The notes under the pieces were generated by a model. The model saw only the letters and a list, made by a program, of their open reading frames with translations, had not been told where the DNA came from and did not search any database. A DNA stretch of 64,000 nt from Dirofilaria immitis. Lineage: Eukaryota > Nematoda > Chromadorea > Rhabditida > Onchocercidae. This document shows, in pieces, positions 37,354 through 51,400 of this stretch (positions are counted from its first letter, which is position 1; the number at the start of each line of letters is the position of its first letter). The translations under genes and the position numbers were made by a program. Location of the stretch: contig JAKNDB010000068.1 in the NCBI GenBank assembly GCA_024305405.1, positions 8,417,501 through 8,481,500 on the forward strand. Reading direction: 5' to 3'.

Positions 37354-38419
37354 ATGTCTCAGCCCATTCTATTACTATTCACAATATTCTACATCTTATT
37401 AAAGTCTGATAGCATTCTTGAAACGATGCAAACTATAGCAGTTCGAGGACAGTTGAAATGTGCTCAGCAAAATGTGGTCAACACAGCAGTCAGCCTAGGG
37501 ATAGATGACAAATTCGGTTTGTTTCATTAGAATTGTGAATTTCTCGTAATCAAATTTTGGGAAGTGTATCTCGCTTTCTGAGACCGAAAATTTGAATCAG
37601 TTTTATAATTAATTTTTCCATTAATATTCATCGTTCCAATTACTTGTTTAATTAGTGAGAATTCTATCTTTAACATTTCTCCAACTTGTGTTTTAACATT
37701 GCCCATCGATTGATTAATACCATTTGATGGAAAAAATTTAATTTGGTAGAAAAGTGCTATGTAGTCACATTTATTTACTTCGTTACTCTCGCTTTGCATT
37801 GAAATATGTTTTAACATTTTTGTATGATAATCTAACAGAAGAGTCATCGTTAAGAGACATAGAATGTACTATCTGGAGTTTAGATAGCTTAGGCATGACA
37901 TACGTATATACATTTTATTCGCTGCTTTAACTATAATTATAGTGGATAAGCAAATTTTGGCAATTGCTAGAACAAACATAACAGGATGGTTCGAATTGAA
38001 AGCAACTATTTTATCATCGGATATTATTAGACCACTTTTCCATGTCAACAACATTGGTCGGTCAAGCGGAATTAAGGTTCTATTTTATTATCATAAAATA
38101 TCATTTTGATAAACTCGTCAGATTTTGTTTGGCATCAAAGTTCACTTCAAACAAAGATAACACATCCATTTTAATCAACTTTTATTTCCTAGCATTGCTC
38201 TGAATTGTTTTTAACCTTCAGTGTCATCAACGTTACAAACAATTGATACCAAATGAATTTGTAACGCAGTACGGTCAACCAGAACGATGGTACAATGCTG
38301 GTGTCATCGACTTACACCACATTTGTGTGAAACTACCTCATGAAACAAGTTGCTTAAACAAGAATGATCCTTCTATGACAACAAAGAGCTTTGCAAAAAA
38401 TGCAAATACCATATACTAA
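37354..38419 (+). CDS. Transthyretin-like (TTL/TTR-52 type) secreted protein
   Basis: Nematode-specific secreted family related to transthyretin; members bind phospholipid on dying cells (TTR-52) or are prominent excretory-secretory products. Exons 37354-37516, 37943-38076 and 38222-38419 join in phase to 164 residues without any frame correction. An N-terminal signal peptide (MSQPILLLFTIFYILL) is followed by the family's opening strand (VRGQLKC), then DKQILAIARTNITGWFEL, equivalent to the usual 'T..nG.F.l' strand. The third exon contains two C-terminal cysteines (HHICV, TSCLN). A TTTCAG acceptor lies three bases before the ATG, suggesting trans-splicing. The C-terminal 25 residues extend beyond the usual core. 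Confidence 0.8.
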
Positions 38420-39477
38420 CCCACTGTTTCATATCTTTCAGAAGTTTCAAGATATTTCATTTGAACTAACTTTGGTATAGAGAGAGCAACATATCAAAAT
38501 AGAGAGAATATTAACGAAAGATAATGGTCATTTCTATCTTTTCTTTTTCTTGTTCAAGATGCTAGAGCAAAATTTGAATGTTTTAAATTTTTGTCACGTC
38601 TTTTCGCATAGAAATCAAAACCCCAGTTTTCTGAAAGCCCATCTATCTAACTCGAATAGAGCAAGACGTGAACTTGATATTAATTCTTCGAAATTCTGAC
38701 GTAACGTTTTAAGAAGAGATAAAACATTTCCTATCAAGTCGTTTCCTGAATATTTTACTTTGAGAAATATCAAATTTACAAACTCGTTAAATATATAAAT
38801 TCAGAAAATGAAACATTTCATGTAATTAACCAAAACATCCAAATTCTACTAGTTTTAAATAACCTTTTTCTCTGAAATAAATAAGCATTAGGGAATAGTT
38901 CTTTTAAAAGTTGCTTGAAAATAAAGCAGTGAACTAGGTAGGAGCCCATTAACAGCAGTTTCCATGGCATCAAATGCAACAGTGAAAAAATATGAAAGCT
39001 ACAATTATCATAAAATATGATGAAGGGCTAGTATTAATAAATTTTCTTTCCAAAGAGAAAATATGACAGTTACAAATAATTTAATTAAAATGCATTAGCC
39101 GGAACTTCAAAAATTCATCAAGCAGACTTTGTTTATTGGGAGTCATGAAGTTAATATTATCTCAATTTTCTTTTTCTGTCATGACAATAATTTATGACAA
39201 AATCTAGGATAAATTTAAAATCTGATATTCACACCTAGAATAACTAGGAAAGCGAAAACAAGCAGAAGCTGCAAAAAGCTTTCTGCTGAACATTTTCTGA
39301 CCACAAAATTTAAAGATCGAAATATAAATCTTCAATTATAGAAATAACCTGTTTTACACTGTTTTTCTAACACTCTTCAACAAATCACAACCAATAAGTT
39401 TCAAAAGCGATTCGCAAGATTACGATAGTCAAGCGAGAACTACAGTGCCCAACTGCATCAATGTTCTTTGATCGCCA
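38420..39477. other. Intergenic between convergent TTL and CLASP genes
   Basis: No gene seen. It should hold both 3' UTRs; TTTATT/AATAAA signals are frequent but none is distinctive. Confidence 0.45.
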
Positions 39478-42400
39478 TCATTCGAATATTCCTTTCATAC
39501 GCTTCACATAAACTTCTATCAATTTCTGCTATAAAAAGTCAGCATTTATCCAAAACTAATTTTTGTGCTAATTAATATTAATATCAACGAAGAAATAAAC
39601 AAACTGTCAACTAAGTACTGAATCAGTTTTCTTTCTTCGCTTCAACAGTCATCAAATCATCTGTGCTGTTTGAAATATATGAATTTTGAGATCTATGGAA
39701 AAAACGGGTTTACCTTTCCTTTATTGAGTTCTGATAAATATGGTGCCATGAGTTCATCTCCTACAAGCATAATCATTGCCACCAAGCAAACAACGCTTTC
39801 TTTACGAATTGAACTACTCACGTAATTATAAGTCTAGAAGGAAAATATTTAGAAGCACTGGAAAATGAGATGAGGAATTGCTTATTATTTTAAAAATAAG
39901 AGAAAAGAAGCATATTTTAAAAGTGACAGACAAATAAAGATGGCGAATATTAGAATGAGCAGCGAATAAAATGGGAACCAATAAATAGCTTTTAATGATA
40001 ATCAATCACAAGCGTATAAGACAGCAAAAGAAGTCGGGAATATTAAAAGCAAAAACTGATTTTACCATTCCATTTCTTAGTTTATTAAACAAACAAAACT
40101 AACGTCAACAATTGGTGGCGCTACTTCATCCAAAATCAATTCTAATTCTGTAGCACTAAGTGATTCAATCACTTTTGTCAATAATTTGATAGCGATATGA
40201 ATTTTCGGCTCTCCAACATCCGATTTAATTATGGCAAGGAGCACTCGTCGACATGTTGCTGATGAGACATGTGTAGCCAACACACCGCCACATTCTTCTG
40301 CTGCAGTTACTACCTCAAATAAAAACTTTATTATCATAAAAGATTTGAAAAAATATAATAAATCATGTCTTCATTAAAACATGTAAGACATACAAAAATA
40401 TGCATCTAAGCATCGTTTTTTTTTACTATTATTCAATAGGCAAGATAATCATTTCTTTCCTATTAAAAGACGGAACACTATTTTGATCCAATAAATGTTA
40501 CGCAGTGTGAAATATATGTCAGGGTTAACTATGGCTGCTATATTTGGTTCTTGCACTGAATGACTGAAGTGATATCGGTGTCAGCTTCATTGACTGACTC
40601 AACATAAAATTTAATAATAATTTTTATTGTGATATGTCTACACATGTTATATGTTGTAAAAACATTTTACTGATAAGAATTTCAAACTCACAAGTTTCGA
40701 TTCATCGGTACAAGCATCCAGAACACGCATCAGTGCCATTTCCGCAAATTCATTAAAACGGGAAGCTTGCGCATAACTTGAAAAATTGAAGTGGTTTCAT
40801 GGAAATAATCAAGAATCTATATATATTGATAAGTCAAATTTTAACTTTCATGTAAAGTTTCAAAACTTAAAAGAAATCTCGAAGGTAGGAAGAAAAGAGA
40901 ATATAAAAAAATCTAAGAGCTCAAAACTGCTCTTAAAATATATAGAGAAACTGTTAATACCAAATTTCCTTCAAAAGTTTTAATGCCATTCGACGAATAT
41001 TTTCGTCATTATCCTTAAGTGTTTCAATGAGCAATAAAAATATCATTTTGAAATGCTTATCCCAAAGGGAAAATAAATTATCACGTGTGATCTGCGAAAG
41101 TACCGACATCGCCCTTTGACGCTCCTCACTTCTGTAAAATGCATAAACGTAAGCGAGTTCGTTTTTAAACAGTCTAGTTAGATTTAGGGATAAATTTTTA
41201 GCATTAGTTTTCTATGATGGAGAGTCATTCAGTTCCATGAGGAATTTTTCTTAATATTAAAAATATATCTTTTGTAATTTCAACTTTCCAAAAAAACTTC
41301 ACCTTTGGTTATGAAGCGAAAGCTCCTCTCCTATCTTGGTTATCAATTCTTCCTGCTGTTCCGGATCGTTGGCGAAACCTTGCGGATCCAAGATATAACC
41401 AGATAATGACTAAAAAATTCTCAAGAGCCATAAAATATATTCTAAAAATTCTATCTAGACAAAAAAAGACCAGCATTGCAACTGCTTGGATACTGCAGTA
41501 ATGCAACTGTTAAGATTTACGCAACTTTGCTTTAAGATTAATTTCTACTGATAACAATAAAACTACAACTAAAGCAAAAGTTAACAAAACAGACTGACTA
41601 ACGAACTTCATTTTGGTCTTCACGGCTTGGACGTCGTAATGGAACGCCATCATACGAGCTGCGAACTGAACCATTCGTTAGCTGAGGCGATGCACGAGGA
41701 GATGACACAGTGTAGCCTGCCCGTCGATCGACAAAATCATTAATCTAAAAGCAAAGTTGAAAGATTTATATCGCAACCAAGTTTATAATCCAGAAACTCA
41801 TAATGTTAAAATTTTTATTTATAATCCACAAGAAACGATTATTTAGGGAAGCAGACAAATGCATACCTGAGCTGTTGTTTCCAGTATGCCTGCACGCGTT
41901 TCGTTTGTGCTAAAATATTGAAACTTTTGCAAGCATTGAAAATACCGATATATTAGAACTCTATTTTTGATATACTTCCACAGTCATTTAACATAGATTG
42001 CTAGATTAAAATGTCGAAATAAATGATGTGTATGCAAATGCGTATTTTACGAAACTCGATTAAAAATAAAAATGCTGAATTTTTTTTTCCTTTCATAAAA
42101 GAAAAGTGGACACATACTTGATTCCATTGCTAGCTGATAAACAAAAGCTATTTTTACGAACAATAGTTTGCAATCGATCTTTCAAGTCATTTGGAAAAGT
42201 AGCAAGCATTGAAGTGAAATCACTGGCATTTAGGTGAAACATGTCACACACCACCTTCTCACTGATCTATAAAAAGTTATGAATTTCAGAACCAAAATAA
42301 GAAGTTTAATCATTCGGGTGAAGTAACGATATGTTAAAGGAACGCTGACTTTAACCAAAACAACATTGATAAAAATATGTTTCTGATCAAATTTCTTTCC

Positions 42401-45400
42401 TGCAGTTCACATTTAATTCAAAATTCATATGCGAAATATTTCGAATTAGCAATACACAGTGGTAGGCAGAATAACCATTAAAATGACACCTTCAATTTCA
42501 AAACAAATTAATAGTATCTAGTTGTTTAAATCGGTAGTTGTAAAATTGAAAACAAAAAATTTCTTGATTAAAGCAATAAAAAGCACTTGATAAATTCAAA
42601 AATAATATTTACCGGAATTAAGCAAATATTTTTTGGGTCGTCTACCCACTGGAATATTTTACTAATTGCTTGTCGAACTTCACTCTGATTCATCGATGGA
42701 GCTGAATCCATGCCACACATTAAATCATGAAGATACATGAGTAATCCATATTTTATCTACAAAATTTCCTCGAATCAAGATTCATTTTTCGAATTAAGAT
42801 CAGAAAAGCTAAGTTTTAAAAAGCCATCTGAATAACTGACACAAACAATCAGATACTTCCGTGATTCAGATTCTATCCTGCAAGTCTTTTCTGAATCTGA
42901 ATCAACCAGGATCAAGACTCACTTACACGGTTATCATAGTTCGATAATTTTTTATATTATTAGGCACTTTTATCTTCTCACTATTTTTCTTTATCTTCCC
43001 TAAATATGCGTTACCTTAACATTAACATTATTCCGCACTGGATCACGGATAAATTTGCAAACAGCGTGTAATTGTTTCTCAGGATCAAAACTCGCCCGTA
43101 CAACTTCCATCATAATTCGATATTTCTCCAAATTACTGGGTAAAACATCCGTAGAACATTTGGCTATTAACTTTGGTATCAATAAATTCAACCAATCGTT
43201 CAACTCCTCATGATAACGACGTACCAAAGCTATCAGTGCATCAGCAAGAGGTTGCAAAAGCTGAAATAAAAAGATTATTTTTTATTAAGAAACTTTGTTA
43301 TGCTGCTTTGAATTCTATTTTTAATCTCTAACCGATTAAATTTACACAACAACTAGATGGATACCTTGAATGATTTCTTTTCACAAGTTTTTCTTCGACT
43401 TTTACTTGATAACTCAATGGAAAGACTTACTTTATGAGCACCTTCACCAATCAATGGATTTAAACGTTCAACGATTTTCTTCAAATCAACTGCATTAATT
43501 TGCTTATCACTTGAAATAATAGTGAATAGCGCTTTCAAGCCTTCTTTCTTCTCCGTAGTCGATGATGAACTACAACATGAAAGTGCAGTCGCTAACTCCA
43601 TCGTCTCAAATCTGAAATTGTCATGATTTTTTGAAAATTTATAACTAAAATAAAAAAAAATAAAAGTCTCAACAAAAAGAATTCGCTCAATAAAAATCTT
43701 CAAAAAAGTAGGTAAGACATTTGAGGAACATTGGATTTTAATTGATTTTTAAAATCTTTCTAGACAAAAATTAAGATATTGGAAAAGTAAATTTCCTTTC
43801 ATTCTCAATTAAGAATGCATGAAATAATCGGTGAAAAACAGACCTGAACGAATCACTGCTAACAGAAACACGATCTTCTGATTCATCTACCTGAATTTTC
43901 TGAAAACTTCGAAACAATTAATTCGCAATTAATTGCGCTAAAATACTTGTCAAAATTGAAATTCCATGAACATAATGTAAAGATTTAATAATGAAACAAC
44001 TGCAGATCTATTACCGTTCGGCTGCTCATTTGTGATCGAGGAGGAACACGTGCAGGGAAACGAGAAGCTGGTGATGTACTCCGACTGCTGGCTGAAAATT
44101 CTAATGATAATTTATTATACTCTGATTGCTATCTGATTTTTTTCGACTGTAAATATCGATTTTCGCGACCATCTGATGTAATATATACAAAAAACCATGC
44201 AGTTTTTGATTTATCATACTTATCCGAATCCACGGAGAAAAAAAAAACATACGCTGAGATCTAACATAATTGGTTGGTGTTGGTGGTACACGCCGTAACG
44301 ATGAAACAAATTTTTGCGATGCCGATGATAAACGTTGTGCAGCACTTGTCCTCATTTGAGTCGCTGTAAATGCAAAAAAATGTAATTAGTCATCATAAGA
44401 TATAAAAAGACGTTTTATTTTAAGGATACTTGTTATGCATAAAACTTTATGGACTTCTTGGAACTGGAAAAGATGACATATAAGATTCTGAAATTAAAAA
44501 TTTACTTGAAGGAGTGCCATTCACTTGCTGAAGCGGTCCACTCCACTTGGAAGGTGTTCGCACAGTACGATTCGTAACACGCCTTACAACTCCGGGATCT
44601 ATATCGGATGTCGAACGCCCAGAATAATATGAGGACTTGCTGCAAAATTTTCAGTTACATCGTGATAAAATAGTATTAAAAAAATTTATAAATAGTATGA
44701 AAATTTATAAACTTTCCCAATGTTTTACAGGCATAAGGTGAAAAGCGTAATTACTTCATAAGAAGGAGCGAGATTGCGTGAAAATTCATCACCTTAAGAA
44801 TCCATTAATAACTATGCCTAATTACATATTTCATTTCAAGCGAACAATTTTGAATTCATAACACACGGATCTGCAGACGAATCGAAAGCAATGGAGAAAA
44901 GAAAACAATATGAAATGGACAATAAATAATACCTTTATGAAGTCCATATACAGTATTTCGTTGTGAAATAGGTAAAGCATCTCGTTCAGAAAGAATTGAC
45001 TGTGATGATGACGACTGAGATACAAAGCCAGACAATGTTCGCTGCTTTGATGGATCCAGGGTCTATAAATTTTGCAAACATGGTTTTTTTCATGACTCGC
45101 ATAATCTTTTGCTAACTTGTTAATGAAGGAAAATATCTAAGAAAGTTCCATTAATTCTGGATTGTGTATCGCTTGTGCGAAAACTTCGACTTTTCATAAG
45201 TAATTTTATATATCTAAACCTATTCCAATATTTTTCTTATTAGCCCTTTATACTGTACTCTAGTAGTTTAATAGCGAGAAAAAGGATAAACAACTGGATA
45301 AAGAGATTTAAACTTATTAGTAGAAATACTTTAGAGATTTGAATAGTGAATAAAGCCATTGTTAAGGCTGACTTTATAAAGCATATCGGCTTGTTTCTTG

Positions 45401-48400
45401 TATTCTTGATCCAGCTGCATAAAAAGTTCACGACCTGTTTTACGCGTTTCTGGATCAGCATCATTTATACTTGTCTGAAAAAAATGCTTTTATTTCTTAG
45501 CAATCATTATCCCATCTCATTACTAAAAAGTAAAAATCGATTTTTACATTCTTTTCTTACTTTAATACACTCCAAAAAATATTCATGTTCTTTTCAACTG
45601 TTTTGCTGTCCCAAAGAGTCAGTGCCATTAGAAATAATGATGCCGTATTCCTGAAAAAAAAAAAAAACACTTTCATATAGAAAATGAGATATATTTTCAG
45701 AAATTTTTAAGAAATTAGTTTCAACTATTAATTAATCTTTCACATAGATATTTCCATTTCAGTCAAATTATAAAACTAAATTTACCTCCTAATCTCTTTC
45801 GATTTTGAGGACATCGCAGTTTGCAAATGAGGGAGTATTCTGGCACTACATACATGTTTCACAACATATTGTAAAGCAAGCTGTGCACTTGTTGCCATTA
45901 CCTTGAAGATGATACATATTACGATGATCACATGTTAAGAAACAAAACTTAACTAATTTGATAAATATGTAATACAAAAAATAATAACCTTGGCACTATT
46001 CTGCATTAATGAAATAATCGTTGGCATCAATGCATCTATAACACTAACCATTGTAAGCCCCAACCTTTCGCAATAGAAACTGAAAACAAACATGTTCTAA
46101 TTGCTGTGCATCTATCTATATCACCACCTTGGTCAAAATTTTTAAGTACCTGACAGTTTGCTAATCAGAAAAAGCCGACCACGTCTCAAGTAATTTCAGC
46201 AATGATATAAATTACTTCGATCCAATTTAAATGAGACATGGTTAATCAAGAAGCAGCGGTACAATTTCATTTGAACTGCAAATGCAACAGAATAACATAC
46301 GCAATGGTAACGCATGCTTCGCGGCATAATTGTGACCGCAAATCTTTAACGGAAGTGAGTAAAGCTGCCTGCATTTCACGTACTTCTTCAGAGAAATCCG
46401 AATAATCCAAACCGCCGCCAATAATTACTGCACGTAATGTTTTTAACTATAATTGAATGCTTAAAAAGTACCAATATAATTATGCAAATCCTTCCATTGA
46501 AATAAACAGAACCAAATTCCCACAAGAAACTAAAGAAAACTGAGAACTTTGGAGAACTCCAAAATAAAAATAACATACTGCAGTCATTCGACGACTCAAT
46601 CTAAATCTGTATTCTCAAGAACTGCACATGCTTCGCTGATTTGATCTTTTAGCTGCTTAGATGAAAACACCTGTATTATAAATGTCTTATTTCAATATTT
46701 TCAGATAAAATATTTTGTGGCTTTGATTGACAACCTCCCACTATAAATACGTGCATTAAAATGAAAAGTTCCAAACTTCAGACTAGAAAAATCCCTCTAT
46801 AATCGATTTTTTTCTCTCTTTGCATTGAAAGATGCAAGATAACGATTGTCATGCATTTCAGATAAGTTATTATGTTCCGTAATGAATAAGTGAGATATCT
46901 ACATAAGGAAAAATTACTATACATACATTGCATTTCGATACATCAGTGAAAGCCTGTTGGAAAGCTTCATCACTTACAGAACCAATAGTGCCTAAAAAAA
47001 TAAAATTTAATAAATGAAGAACTTTGTTATGATAATATGATTATTGAAGGGAGAGAATACTGATGTCTCTTGTTTTTATACTCATCGATGCATAGTTGTT
47101 TTTTCCTACAAGACGCACATAGCATCACCCAAAGTAGGCTTCCTCAGATCTGTTGTTGCGCAATGAATTCAAAATTAATGTGAACTTACTAGCTCCCTTC
47201 ACAGAAACAATAAGAGGTCTTTTATGAGCTGGCACACTACTTGCTCGTTGCCATGCCGGTGCTGAAGCCGAATTTTCTTGTTCCTCCAATAACTGTCCCT
47301 TACGAGAACCAGCCATGCCCCGGCTCGCTACAAAACAAATATATCAATTTCATCCAACTTTGCAATATTAAAATCTAATATGGCAACTTCACTCAACTTC
47401 TCAACATTAAAGTTTGTAATGCAAAAATTTTTAAAAATCTATTTAAAAGTGTTCACCAAGAAATTCCTCCAGAAGTAAACGAACCATCAAATCAAACTGA
47501 AAGATTTTTCACTTACAAAAACATATATAGAAGATCTATACTACTGTACATCCCTCCACTCCCATTCTGCCAATAGCAAGGATAATGCTTCCTTCAAATA
47601 AACCAGTGGAGGTGTGCACAGATAAGAAAAAAGAGTCAGAATGAAGCAGCAAGAGAAATATTCCACTCTCCCGGACACAAATACAGTAGAGAAATTGGTA
47701 CGAAGGTCTGCAACACTTATCAGCGTTGCACCCAGCAGTCAACAAGTCAATACACCTAAAACCAGCAAAAAACAGGAGGAAGACGAGCATTACAACATCC
47801 AGTATATATCTCTGCTACACGTATAAGCACATACATATTGTACATGTGGAGACCTACATAATATGTATACGTAGTAAAACATATTAAACGTACAGAAGTA
47901 CATGCTCAAACAGATTCACAAGCACACTAAATTCCACCATGAATTTTAACAGTGAAAAGGGATTTGAAAGATAATGCTATGGTGGAAATAATGCACTGTA
48001 TTAATTACAATGATTTATAAAAACTTCTTTATAATCTACATTTTGATCTGACGAAATCGAATATATATGATAAATTTCAAATTGTTTTAAATTATGCCAA
48101 TCGATATTATTATACTAATAATATCTCTTACTATTTCTACACCAGTGTAGAAACAAAAGTGATAAAATCGCTACATCCTTGATAGATATTCAGCCCAAAA
48201 TCTCATATGAATATCATTTCTTATCATAATTATCGTTCCGCAATAAAAATAGGTGTAAATCTACTATCAATTCATACTGTTATTAATAAAACAATTGCAT
48301 TAACCTAGAAATAATATAAACAGTAATCAATGATGGGAAGGATTATTATGGAATAGAAATATTGCAACTGTTATGCAAATGGAATGAAAATTCTCTGACC

Positions 48401-51400
48401 ACCAAAAATAGTGAAAACGTGTAACAATATTGATTGATTTTAAGAACACATACATATTGTACATGTGAAGACCTACATGTATACGTAAATTTTAGGAAAA
48501 ATGGTTGCAGCCTACACTGTCTCGTGAAGGACGGACATGCATCATTTGGGAGTCATTACATTCTATGCCATATCTATAGCAACAGTCAAAATACTAAGCA
48601 GAGGGGCCATTACTAAAAAGCGACAGCTGTGCTAGTTTAATTGTAATATATTAGCTTCTAGAATGAATGAATCAAATACTTGCAATAAAAGAACTTGATC
48701 AAAAAGAAAACAAGATCTTCTCCATAGAAGAATCAATTCGTCAGTTCGATAGCAGTTTGAAGAGATAGAGAATAAATTTTTGAAAACACATATAGAAAAA
48801 TAAAAATTTCATCTCTTTCAATGTATCACAAAAGATAAGATCTAAAAACAGGAATTATACTCAAAGTAATATTTAACTACGGAGCAACACAAAGTTAGTT
48901 CATATTAAGAGATAACGGGAGTTTTCAGAAAAGTTAGGAGTAAAAAGCAAATTCTAAAACAACCAGTATGATACCGAAACTTATATTTTAAGAACAAACT
49001 AGAAATCCTTCGCTAACATCAAATTTATAAAGTCTACTGCAGAAATAAATTTAAAATTTGTAAAAAAATAATTCTATTAAAGACTTATAGATTCTCGTTC
49101 TGTATAAATTATGACGAATATAATACGAACCATGATTAATATATAATGAGTTCCGATTCGTGGACTCATCAGTTTGCAAATACATCTTCAATCCTCTAAG
49201 TTATTTAATTAATTCCTTTGACATTATTAAATAATTCTTTCAGTGCAATGACCGAAATAAATCTAAGAGAGACGTACAATATTTCAAATATGGGAAGCTA
49301 TTAGCATGTTGTAAAAATACCTTACCAATGAGAGAAGTGATTAAAGGAGGTTTCCTAAACATATGGCCACTGTTTCGGTAATATCAAAATATAATAGTTT
49401 CACTATTCCTGAAATTTTGATGAAAATCAACAACGTATTAATTATAAATAAATGGACGAAAAACAAGAATTTCGCGCATTCATTTATTTTTTCGAAAAAT
49501 CAATGCATGATTTAAATTTTGAAAGTTTATTAGAAAAATTCCCTCTCAATCTATTTAACAGCAGAACGTTGTAGTCGATGGACTTTATAAAATTTGAAAT
49601 CGAATATGTCTCCTTTACCTCCCTGAAAGGTTGGTTTATATTCCAGACCGGTGAGAATTGATAAGTATTAAGCTGTGTCATGGTATGTCGACAAATTCGT
49701 GAAAATCAAGATAACACAGCCTACTAAACGATTGCGGTCAGGTGATAGAGTTTGCCCCAAAAACATGCAGATGGATACGTGATAATTCCTAGAAAGAGAA
49801 TGTGACAATGTGACCAGAACCAAACAATACATAGATTTAGATGAATGGTAGTAAAGAACATCTTAATGGTCTAACCGTTGGTTGAAAAACGATGATGAAG
49901 AAGAAAGTGAGGGATGCAATACTACAGGTGGAATTATTACAAAAGATATATATATATCTAAACTCATTTACAAGTGAAGATGCCGCAAAAATCCGAAAAA
50001 GAGATCACTTGATCGTGACTAAATCCTTTTCTATACTAATTCATCCCTGTTACTCTTGTTACTCCAATTTGAAGAGATTTCTAATCATATCAAATTATAT
50101 ATATCGTACAGATTAATAGGATTACAAAATAATCTATTTTTGCCATTATTTAGAACATTTCAGCTATCAACACATTTGTTAAAATTTGAAATAAATTTCA
50201 GTTATTTTCTTGAATTGTTAAACATATGTAAACGGATCCAAACTTAACTAAAATTCTGATAACTTGCACTCATTTCACCACTGTATTAAATGTTTAGCCA
50301 CGAAACAGTCATTTATTCCGTCCACTAGCCAATTAAAGCCACATTTCGCCTCCAATATCGCACGAAAATGCCATGCAGCAAATTCAATTTTACCGCCTTT
50401 GTGAGATTGGGCGCGTAATTTAAAAGTGGAAGGTCCTAGATGGAAAACTGGACGAAAATAGCCTGCTACGTTGAGGGTAGTAGTTAAATGTATCTCCCTG
50501 TGGTTATCTTGTGTAATGCGATGGTGATATGTGGAGACTCTTCTAACCAGCAATATACATTTAAGTGAACAGATGGTGTGGTCTAGCAACTGCTAGCCTT
50601 CAATCGCTGACCGAGACACTTTTTGTTTTCTTGAGCCTTGAGCAGATCACTCCTTAGGCAAACAGTATTACACAACAACAAAAACAAAATAGGAGAGAAG
50701 GCAATTTGTCGCATTTATCTTTTTAAATGTCGCCTTATCAAATAGTCGTTTAACTTGGCTATTATGAGAATTGATTAAATAAGTTACATGAAGTTAGATT
50801 TCCAATTTTTTCTTAACACTTTACGGGAGAGATTCTAGACAATCTTTCCTCTTTTGATTTCATGCTATGCTCAATTTCAACTTACATGTTGGAGTTAATC
50901 GAGGTTTTTGCGGCAATTGTGGTCGTCTCGAAGCTCGTCCGATACGTTGCAATGTAGTTAGTGTTTTGTTGGATGTGTAGTTGCCGTTCATTTGTGCTTC
51001 ATTAAAACGTGCCATCAGCATTTGGAACCTGAAGTAATTGCTGATGCATGGAATCCTTCCTTTGATAATATTTAAACTGGATAAAAGAACCGATTCATCT
51101 CTCTTCTATACAATCAACATTTCGGGATGGTATTTCGACTTTATTCAGCTGTTCAAGAAACTAAATGACGCGACCTAAAATATTTTCGCTGACCTTGTCA
51201 ATAGATGAATATATATCCATTTCATTAAATCCTATGGATCTTTTTTTCCTTTTTCTTAAATTTAAAATTCTAATATTTGATGGATTCGTTGGAACTTCTT
51301 TTAAATCTGTCTGTAAGATTTCAAATGGTAATTTTCCTTCCAATTGCATTGTTTTGTGAGGCAGGGATTGTCAGTCAACTGTAAAAATGAAAATTTCCTC

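Noticed and set aside
47536..47790. Minus-strand 84-codon frame with a signal-peptide-like start in a CLASP intron
   Set aside because: It mirrors the plus-strand frame that has an acceptor and better composition; treated as its shadow, though not disproved.
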